64,000 nucleotides of DNA. Origin: Pterobdella sp. o SKG-2022 (Eukaryota > Annelida > Clitellata > Hirudinida > Piscicolidae). A program made the position numbers and the translations under genes. Positions 18,235-29,800 of this stretch are shown piece after piece (position 1 is the first letter of the stretch; each line of letters opens with the position of its first letter). The stretch spans positions 24,217,454-24,281,453 of the forward strand of contig OZ038321.1 in assembly GCA_964035795.1 (NCBI GenBank), written 5' to 3'. Under the pieces are notes generated by a model. It was given only the letters and a program-made list of their open reading frames with translations. It had not been told where the DNA came from and searched no databases.

Positions 18235-21200
18235 CTGTAATAATGTTTTAGTGGAAATAATATTTGATAGAAATAATATTGAATCTATATTTTATTGAAT
18301 ATAAATGAACATATTTATGTAAGGCTTATGTGTATTTATATATTTATACAAGAGGTTAAATGTGAAATGCCTTTAACACTTTAATGTTCTCGGCGGAATT
18401 ACTAAAAAAACGAAACAGTCCAAGCATTAAAGACCAAATAAATTGATGGAAAAAGAATCACAAAAAATAAAACAAAAATATCAAATATTTGAAAAAATAA
18501 TCAACAGTTGTTAAAAGAAAAACGTGACTATCTTAAAGAAAGATGTGAAGAAAATGGTAGAAAGGCGGTGAAATATGAGTATATTAAGTCGACGCATAGA
18601 AAGGGTTAATGGAATTGCTAGGGTTATTGTCCTTTGACTCGTCACATAATGTTAAGAGATGCTAGTTAACCAAATAGCCATCCATCAGTTGGCGGTGTCT
18701 ACGTGTTGATTAGATAGGTCTTTTTAATGCGCTGCTGCTCACAACCCCGTAAAGATATGGCCGTCGCTTCTAACTTACTTCAAGTCAAAATAAAAAAAAG
18801 TATGGTAAAAATCAAAAAAATAATGAATTGAAGTGTCATTTTTGTAAATGTGGAAAAACGATTAAAGAATAAAGCGATGGAAACTTTCATTATATTGAAA
18901 ACTGAGCTGTATAAATATCATTATTTCTCACTCACCGTAAGTAATTTTTGAATCGGAAAGAAGAGGATTGTTGAGCTGAGCATGAATGTTGTGTTTGATG
19001 GAAATTGTTTTATTTTTTATTTCATCTGCCACATCATTTAATACTCCTAACTTCAAACTATTTTTGTTCAATGGTGTTTGAGAAAAAAGATTAATATCGT
19101 CTAATAGAATTTTCTTATTTTCTTTTTCAATGTTTTTAGTTTGAATGAAAGAATCAAGAGAAAAAGTGTTTGATGATTTTGATTGAAGGGTTTCAAGATT
19201 GAGATTGTTTGAATGGGAAACTGACTGATTTACTGGTGGGGTAACAGAAATCAATGGTTCTTTCTTCAATTGAATGTTTTCTGTCACGGTTTCTTCATTT
19301 CGTACATCAGTTTTTTCACTATTGGAACTTTTTTCTATTGTAACATCTTCTTCAGCCACAAGCTCCATATCAGGGCTAATGTTTTTTGTGACAAGACAGC
19401 TTATGAATGTACCTAGGGTTTATAGTGAAAGAAATATTATTTTTTGAATTTAAAAAAATGATTTTTAGTTCCTTGAAACGTTAAAAAAATTTTTTTCTGC
19501 ATTGAATACAAACTTTAATGTTAATGAAAGCAGATGAGTAAACGTATTGAAAGCTTTGATTAAAAGTGTGGATAATTATTAGAATTATCAATCAGCCTAA
19601 AACTCGATCAGCACTTCATCTATCAACATTTCAAAAGAACTGCTTGATTTATGAGGCATCACTTTATCTGACGCCCACAACCTTTGCCAATCACTTTTCT
19701 CAGTTTCAAGTTAAAAAAAGATATATCAAGTTTAATTACGCGTCTGAATTCTTGCAAAATAGTCCCACAGAAGTTGCAGACACCAATTAAGAAGCAAACA
19801 ATTAATCGTGGTTTTGTAAGGACAGTCCTATCCAAATCTTCGATCACCACCCGCTTTCAATTAGGCGTCTTGATAAATGAGCCTTGTCTTCTTCTATTTT
19901 GCATTCCAGCTTTCGAATCTAATCTCTTTCCAGCATGTGTCCTCTATTATTTATTTTATATTCAAGTTCAAATTATTTCTAGGATTGAGAAAATTAGAAT
20001 TTTAATCATTTTTTTAAAAATATATTAAATAAATTTCAAAAAAGTAATCAAAAAAAATTATATTTTGTCAACTAGTTATTTTAAAAAATGCAAATACTAA
20101 GTCGGATGAAAGTTTGATTAAAATTATCGGAAATTTTAGAGCTGTGAAAAATGTTTTTCTTTGAAATTTTACTTGGAAAAATTCAATAAGACATTACTAC
20201 TAGGTGAAAAAAACTAAAAAATGTTATAAAAGTCGATAAAAGGATTTTAGAATACTTGCAAGAGGATTAAGGGACAGTGCTTACAACTAAAATTAATTCC
20301 ACTAATGTATTTTCTTGGAGCTTTTCATATCTCATTCTTAAATGAAACTATTATTTCTATTGAAACAAAACCTATTTATATATAATTATCATGAAACTTG
20401 TTCAACTTTTATTTACTCAATATACTTTTAAAGACATTGAAGTAACTTTCCTAATACTTTTTATTTAATAGGCCAAAATAAGAGTTCTAGAGGCATATTT
20501 GTTTTCTAAAAAAACTTTATTTAATTATTAACTCAAAAAGATAAAAAACTTCATGTTCATTTTTAAGTCTTTGAAAGCTAGTACTGTTTATAAAATAAAA
20601 CAAAGAATATAATATATAAAGGTATTTAACAAAAAACCACCTTTCAAAGTGAGTCTTATGTTGCAGAGCTCTGGTGAATTGTTCGTCCGTAAAAGCGTGA
20701 GCCACATGCCATTACTACCTGCCATTCCTATCTCTTTTTCTGTCCCACCTATTTTCAACTGATAATATGATAATTCAGTTAATTATTTTGGATGGAATCA
20801 TTCATATTATTATGTATCAAAAATTTCATTAAAGAGAATTTTGATATTTTACAACTATGAATAAGAATTTGTTTTATGCATATGATCACTCATAACAATA
20901 TTCAAGACATGAACCTTTAGAGAATTTTTTTTCTTGGTTGGCTTTTGAACAAAACATTCGTAAGGTCCAAAGTGACTGTTTTCCAAAATGGTTGAAATAC
21001 TATGGACCGAAAAAAATACTTCTCCATCGATGTTTTCAGGTTGTTCATTAGTTTTGTTTATTTTGAAAACATTCTCTTCGTGATGATTAGTCTGGTGTTT
21101 TTTTGTTTTGATTTCATTCTCAATCCCATCATTTTTTTCTCTAGAATGATGATATCGTGCTTTTAGAGTATTTTGAAAGTTATCGTTGTTTTGGTTTTTT

Positions 21201-23792
21201 TCTTTTACACTTATTCTTTCAACCAAAGTAACTTCTACCTTTTTAATTTTTTCTTCCAAGTCTAATTTTTTGTTTTTGAAATGTTCTTTGTTGCTGTGAT
21301 TTTGAACATGTTTTTTCAGGCCATTTTCAATATCAGTTATACCCTTGTCTAGGTATGTGGAATTGTTCTTGTTTTTAAGTACCTCGTCTTCATTACCGTC
21401 TATCTTATCAGTGTTATTACCTTTTATATCAAGCTTAAAAACACCATCACTATCACCTCTTCTAACGTATTTATCAACCATATCCATATTACCGTTATTA
21501 ATGATGCTTTTATCTTCATCAAGCTTCTTCTTTACATTGTTTTCGTTAAAATTTTGAATCAAAAATGAATCAAAATTATTGCTTTTTGTTTTCTTATTTT
21601 CAATGTTTTGACAGTCATTTCGGTTTTGTTTAGTTCCTTGTGTGTCTTTGAGGTGCTTTTTTAAATGAAGAATGTGTGAGGGTAGACCAATGAGTCTTGC
21701 ATGCATCTCCATCTCTTCGACTAAAGAACAAAAACAGTAAGCATATAAATATTTATATTTTAATGTAATGTGACGCGGTGATTATTATTTTTTTTTAAAC
21801 ATCATTATTAAAAAATTGAAACATAATTGAAATTTATTTAATGACTTTTTTGATAAAAAAATTGAATTGTTTCACAAAAAAAATTTTATTTGAAATTAAT
21901 TTTTTTTTGATTTTCAGTGAAAAGCATATTTTTTAACAAACATTCCTTGAATTCAAAACAAAAATTCATTATAGAAATCTTCATCAAAGTAATAAAGCAT
22001 ATTTGAAACAAAAAAAAATAATGTTATTCTTATTGGTATTATTTTGTAAATCAGATAACACATTTTAAAGGCAAAAATTATAGTGGATAACTGCTAAAAA
22101 ATCCAATGAAAAACTTGAAAATCTTTAGTAATTTTAATTACGAATCAAGTATGAACTTTTCACAAAACGCTACACGGCACATAATATAATTGAAATGAAA
22201 TACATATCAGAGAATTGATTAGATGCGAGATAAAGGCGATTTCTGACGTATGTTTCTCAGATTGCAGTTCTTACAGGTTCCTATCAGATGGAAAAATATT
22301 TATAATTCAAAAAATAACTAATTATTTCACATTTCACTTTTAATTGAAAGAAAAGTTTTGAAGTAATTATATTCCTGTCATAATTTTTCCTACAAAAACA
22401 AAATCTTTCTATTCATATTCTCAGGTCATTTTCAAAAATATGATAAAACCTTATATTTTCGACAGCCCTAGATTAAGGAGGAACAAATCTATCGCAAACT
22501 GATCTCAAAATTCTTTTTCCACAACCAAATGTTGCACCAACACCATATTGCAGCTGGAGACACTTATCTTCTAACCACCATTCAAAACATTCCTCATACG
22601 CTAGGCTTTATCTTATCTTCTTTGGCACAGACAAAATGCCTAGATTTCTATTTATTTCTTTATATTTTATCGATTCTTTTTCTCTCACTGTTTTTCAATT
22701 AAGTTTTTAAGCTACTTCTATTTTATTTTCAATTTTTTTTGCAAAATTTTATTGCTAAAAAAGTCAAATAAAACATAAAATAACTTCAGTAGTCCATTGA
22801 TTGGACTCCCACGTGTAATGAAGTATTTAATTTTATGAAATTCATATGATTTATTGAATTTTTTTTCATTTTTCAAATTTTAATTTTTTATGTAGTTCAC
22901 TAATCTGATTTTGTAAAAAAAACTAATGGTATTTGGTAAAAAACAAATTATTCCAGTTGTCTTTTCACTCTAAGCTCCTGGTTTTCCCAAAGCCAACTGA
23001 AACTAAATCTTACTAAGAGTGAGGTGATGTTTGTCGGCAGCTCTCGTCTTTTAGCAAAATACAATCTCTTTTCTGAGGTAACTCTCGACGGCACCACACT
23101 TCCTATATCTTCCAAGCTCAAAATCTTAGGTGTCACCTTAGATTCAAATTTGAACTTTGCTCACTTTATTTCTCAAATAATCCAATCTTCCAATTTCCAT
23201 ATCTATGCCATAAAACAAGTACGCAAATTCTTACCTTTTTCCACTGCTAATGCCCTCTTCAGCTCACTAGTTCTTTCCAGATTGAACTGTAATGCTCTTC
23301 TTTGCGGGCAGCCAAACTATCTTTTATGTAAACTTCAAGCCCTCCAAAACCACGCTGCCAAGACGGTTCTTCAAGCTGATTATTTCAGCTCTTCCAGCGA
23401 CTTTGATCGTTTGCACTGGCTACCTGTCTCCCAAAGATGCAAGTTTAAATTACTTTGGCTCATTGCATGCACTTTCAAGCTTGAACAACCTGCTTATCTT
23501 TTTGATCTTTTGTCAATCAGACACACACGTCAACCACTCAGATCCTTGTACTCTGGTCTCCAACTTCATCAACCTGTTTCTTCAGGCTTGTTTACTAGTC
23601 GCTTTTTTTCTCACCAGGCTCCACGTCTGTGGAATTCACTTCCTTCTAACTTGTGCTCATCGCCTTCTCTCATTAGCTTTCGCAAACTTTTGAAAACTCA
23701 CTTATACCATAAACATCCTCAGTCATAATCTTTTGCAAACCTTGAGCGCCTCTGAAGCAATCTTGAATTGATAACTGTGCGCTATAAAAATC

Positions 23793-23827
<35 letters not shown>

Positions 23828-26800
23828 TTCAAATTAAAATTTTGTAAAATTAAAAGAATTGACAAATTAAAAGCAACTAAAATTATCATCCATTTTTACA
23901 ATTTTTTGATATTAAATAAAACACAAACCGAAAAACTCTATTAAATTCTCACCCTCAAATGTGGCCACAAAGATCAACCTCTGTTATAACATAAGCCACA
24001 TGAACCCCGAAAAAACCTTTGAACACAAACAAAAACACGCATATATCCAAGAAAACAAGCATTGTAAATATAAAGAGAATAATAAAAATAAAAGTAGATC
24101 GAAATGTATACGGAGGCAATGAAAGGACCATGGTCTCTGAGGGGGCCAACGCAGCTTATCTAATGATGACAGAAGCCGATACCGGACCGCATATTCTTTC
24201 TTCTTCATACAAATAACCGACAGCACAATAAATCAGCTGACTTCTGACAGAACGACCGCTCCACTGATATAGCGTATGATATATTAATGAGCCGTACTGC
24301 TATCTGAGTATTGGTCCTTAAAGAAGTTTATAAATTTGTAAAATAAGACATTTAACAAAATAAAAAATAGTTTAAAATCAATCGGTTTGAACTTCTCGAA
24401 GTTTAAACAATAGAAAAAGTAGCGTGAAAAGTGTAAAAATAATGGCTTTTGATAATGTTGGCTATCGTGCTAAAAATGATCGTAAAGTTTGCTTTGTCGA
24501 GTAGGAATCTTTGTGAGCGATAAGCAAAAGTTGTTTTATCCATTATTAGAAGCATTATCTGCTACGTATATTCTGGATTATGTTGTCTTATCTTTATGAA
24601 ACGGGAAAGCGGCTGTTTTAGACTTTGTAGTCAATTTTAAAAGTAATATACTGTTCAAAATCACTTAAAGTTGAAAAGAGAATTGATTTTGAGAAATTGT
24701 TTAGACTTAATGTTTGTGTGAATAAAAAAATAAATGAACTGCAATTCGAAAAAATTGAAAACTGAGCACACAACTTTGGAAAATAAATTTATAGTAGAGT
24801 GATTGAAAAAGCACCAATATGAACATAAAAAGTAAACTATATCTTAAGAAAAACACGCTCAAGATTAAGTTGAAAAGGCAATAACGATTTTAATCTATCA
24901 TGAAAAGTTATTGTCTTCAGTTTATCGTTATTCGACTTATCGGCAAGACACATCGAGTGACCAGGCTCCATTCAATTACGCCTCCCAATCATTTTGTCCT
25001 TCTACTTTGCTTAAGAAATTTTAAGTTATTTGATAACATCACTATTTTGAAATTTTCATGATGCAGATTCAAATCACTTAAATTATTGCATGAAGAATTT
25101 CAAGTTTATAATGGACTTGCGGTTTTGCAAATTGTTATTATATGTTTTTTTTTGAAAATTTAATTTCAAAATCTGGCGATGCATCAATCAATTTTCTTTT
25201 TATTTTCCTAATCGATTTTAGCAACAACAGTTCAAAAATTTGAATATCGCTTCATGACTACACTTAAAGACAAGGAAATTACAAAAGACGAGGTATAAGA
25301 AGCTTAAAATATCTCAGCAAAGATAAACGTAATTAAAGATCTTTACAAAAAAGTAGTTGCTATTACTTTAGGTGCTTATCTTGAGGCACCACTCAGTGTG
25401 GTAATCTTGCTTGTCATCACCGGCAGATATTGCTGGAGAAATGAAAAATGTTGTGCCCGCGGAGATATTATCGGATGCTTTCTCGCTGAATGGAACGCGT
25501 GTGCAGATGAGATAAAGTCGACGATGGCGATTTTAATTGTCGATTGAGTTGGTCGCTCAAATATTTTTCATTCTGTCCTGCATCGATGATTTGTACATTT
25601 GTTTCTATGTTTCACTTTATTTCTCTATATTTTCAATTTTGCTCTTTTATGAGTGGGTATTTGTATTCATGATTTTGAACTGAAATGGTGAGTTGTAACT
25701 TGACGATTTATTTCATAAAAGTTTTGCAAAAATTTTTTTAGAGTCAAAATTTTTCGTTTTTCGTTTGAAGAGGAACTTTGAAGTAAAACATTTTTTAAAT
25801 TCTATTTTCTTTATTTTGAACTTTAAACATTCCATCCTTTATGACTTGAAAGTTAAATACAAACACTTTTAGAGGCACAACTTGGACATAAAAGTTATCA
25901 AAACTTAATCGTCACATCCCTTCTAAGATATAAACAAAATTAAATTTATAGAAATTGCATGACAAACTGTACTTTATATGCTGTGAAAAATAACATAAAA
26001 TTGAAGATCGTCTCATGTATACACTTTCTTTTACATACCTGAACGTTTGAATAAGTTTTTTAAATATTATTTTTGATAAAATTGGATTATTTTTTTATAA
26101 GTTTGACATCTCTACAGCTCTAGAAACACATAGAATTTGATTTTGTTAGATAAATTTAATTTACATAAATTCATATTTAACATCACAAAAACATTGTTAG
26201 AAAATTCTCATAAATCTTCTTTTATTGCTTCAAATATCGAATAACATATCATAGGACTGTGATTGCATGTAACCATGATGTGTCTGTAATTCTTGTCCTT
26301 TATCTATGCTGTCTGATTGCTAGGAAAGATAGTGTCTAATGATATATACATATTAAATATATAAATATATTCATATTGATAACAAAATAAAAAGTAAAAA
26401 TGGTAGGATAAAATATTGCTTCATGTTTTTGAATTTGAGTTTTGAAAAAAAAAGAAAAATAAATAATAAAAATTTAAAAAATTAGCCCTACCTTGAATTG
26501 TTAAATATATTCACTATTAAACAATTATAATAGAAAACCCTCAAAATAAAATAATTCAGTGTTTTAAATTAAGCTATGAAACACAAAAAGGAAAACTTAA
26601 GATGATTTGAAATTGATAAGATTGCTCATACCAACAACACCGCTTATCGTTTATCAGGGTCTTTAAGTGATTTGATAAGGCAACCACTTTGAGTTAGTTT
26701 TGAAGGGCTTTGAATCACTAAAGCTTAACGGTTTAAATTGGCCTTTTATAACATTTTATATTTTATTTTTAATACTAACACTACTCTATTTTTTGAAAAA

Positions 26801-29800
26801 ATAGGCATAGAATCCATGCGATAAAATAAAATAAATATTTAAATGATACTTAAATAACATTTGGAAATTTTTCATTAAGAATTGATATAAAAAATTTGAA
26901 CTTTCACGATGCCCCATTCAAGTCTTTAAAAAGCAGTCATTTATCGGCTAAACGTTTATAAAGTACACAAACAGGGTAAATAAAATATTTTGTGTTTTAC
27001 AATTGGAATGTTTCATTTTGACGTTTCATTTATCAGCAATCATTCGATACAATTATCAAAAATCTTCAGTGTTGGAAATTTTAACTAACGTTACATGAGA
27101 TGTCTTCTGAATAATTATCATATGAAACAGGAGAAAACTGCACAACAATTTAAAGTTTATTTATTTGTGCGCTTTCGTGTACTAGTTGCTTCCTGATTAA
27201 ATTCCTTATCTCGTTGACCCAAGCGATATGATAACAAAGTTATTTAGACCTTATCACCGAATGTTCTATAGGCTATTTTACTATTGCTTCAACTCTTTCA
27301 CGTAACCTTAATAATGATAACAATAAAAATAAGAAAAATAATTTTTTAATTAAACTTTGAGCCTTAAAATATTTTTTAAAATGAGAATTAGTTTATGAAA
27401 TTTAAATGAATAGTTTTATAGTTAATAAGATTTGTTTTGTAGTTGATCGCATTGTGGACAAAAGTTTAACCAACTATGATTTCACTCATTACCTTATTAT
27501 AAACTAAATGCTTGGGAAACGTTTATATAATGTTCAATAAAAATCAGCGTTTCCAATTTAAATAAAAGATTTATAAAAATGAATCTCAAATAAATTTCAA
27601 AACTTTTGATAACGGTGAAAGTGAAAAGTAATTCAAACGATTCAAACCTAAGCATTGTAAAACTGGTGTTTTAAAGATTCACACCAGATTTGTAATAGTT
27701 TTGTACCCAGGCAAATAGGTAGGCATTTAGAGGTCTTGACAAAAGAGCAATCAAATTTTCAAATATTTCTGCATTTATTTATTGATCATGTGAAAATTAT
27801 ATAACAAATATTATGATCACAAATGGTTTAAATAAGAAAAAACATATTTCAATACTTTTCATTAAACTTCCTATAATTTTTCCATATTTTTCATTAAACT
27901 TCCTATAATTTTTCCATATTTTTCATTAAACTTCTTATATTTTAAAAATATTTCGTGGAACTATTCAAATGATATTGCTGTTTGTTAAAAGTTAATATGA
28001 GAACTTTCAGAAGCTACTCTATAAAGAATTAATAAAGATTGGAAGTGCTAAGTTTAAAACCAGGTTCATTACAATGAACCAAATGCCACAAATATATAAT
28101 TAAAATTTTTGCCTAAAATTATTTTTAAAACATATTTTATAAATTTAGCATTCAATTACTTTGAAATATTTATATTAAGTGATAAAATGAAAAAAAATTA
28201 CCCATCATATTGATAAACAAGTAATTAAAATTACAAAACACAACTTACAACATTATAAAGCGTTTAGTACACCAAATTTATCATTTTTATCGTAACAGTT
28301 GCAGTATCTGTTTTCCACTAACTATTTCTTACATATTATTCAATTTTGCTTTATTATAGCTCATACATTTTACAATCTTATCTCGTACAGATAAATTTTC
28401 AAATCTATTTAATCTCATTTTTTATACGGTGTTTCTGGTTTTATCTAGGCTAAGATATTCAGTCAATTACATGATCACATATTTTCAATGAATTAAAACC
28501 ACAACTCTACGAATTCTATTTAAAATGTTTTAAAAAATCGAATCTATTTTATTCATGAAATGTTGTTTACTTATTCGTATATAATACATATTCTAAGTCA
28601 TTCTATCACAAAATCAAACCGTTTTTCTTATCTTTCTAATCTTTCGAATTCAAATCTAATTTGGCTATCTCCACTCATGATCTTTTATTTCATTAATATC
28701 ATTATGACGTAAAAATAAGAATAATAGTTTACATTTTCGTTAATTTTATAATAAGTCATTAAACTAGTTGAATTAATTATGAAATCCTAGCGTACAAAAA
28801 AGTTAAGATAAGGTATACCTCTAATTATATTGAGAAAATAAAATATTTGAATAAATCATAATTTTTTTCAAGTATAGAGAGAAATTATTTCTGAATAAAC
28901 AGGGGCATTCCGTTAATGTTAACCGACTCAAATATTTGAAAGTCTTCAGTCTGGAATGTAAGTTCAGAAGATTTGTTTTAAACCCATCTCCATTTTAATA
29001 TTGTTTTCTTACCTTGTTATTCAACAAACTATATACTTTTTTATATGATTTTTGAATTTCAATTGTTTATGTATCAAGAGTTGAGTTAGTCCAATGAGGT
29101 ATTGAAGTGTATTTTGAGCACAGTACAATTTTTCAACACAAACTACATCATAGAAATATGCATTAAATTTGATATATTTTTTGCGCATAGTAATGTCGTC
29201 TAGCTATCTATTCAAAATCATCCCATATCTTTGTAGCATCTATTAGAAGCACCAAGAAAAGTATAGGAGTTGATCGATTAGAAGGCGGCTCTAAATGCCA
29301 CTATGGACGGATAAATTGATAAGGAGATGCCATTGAAATGGTTTAAAGCGATTGATAAAATTGACAATGAAAGAGTTCACTGAAAATTGTGAAACAAGAT
29401 ATAAAGGAGATGCGCAATTTAAGCATGGACTGATACAATATGCAAATATATTTTGAAGTGTTTGTTTGAAAAGTAATTATTTTGAATATCTGTGTTAACT
29501 TCATATATTTATATGAATATAACACTTGTGTAAATTTTGATTTAGCTAACTAATAAATTTTTATTATCAAACTTTGATTATTTTTAATTTATCGTACAAA
29601 TTTCATAATTAATTTTTATCAAAAAAATGCGTAATGAAAGTTAATTATAGTAAATTTTGCCAACTTTCCACCCTTTCTTGAAGACCGTATTTCATTGAGT
29701 TATCGGTGAAATTATGTATAAAAACTTCCCAATTAAGTTTATCAGTTGCATAATAACACACACGCAGATAATTTTTTATTTAAACCACACAACACTATTG

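Noticed and set aside
18928..19368. Separate 146-residue gene starting at an internal ATG
   Set aside because: The frame continues upstream into the PR-like domain and the exon splices into the zinc-finger exon; it is FOG exon 4.
19566..20028. Open frames on both strands between FOG exons 3 and 4
   Set aside because: They overlap one another, match no family and are not needed: exons 3 and 4 join in phase without them.
23955..24226. Open frames on both strands near 24.1 kb
   Set aside because: They overlap in opposite directions and resemble no FOG or other protein; the region may be regulatory but not coding.
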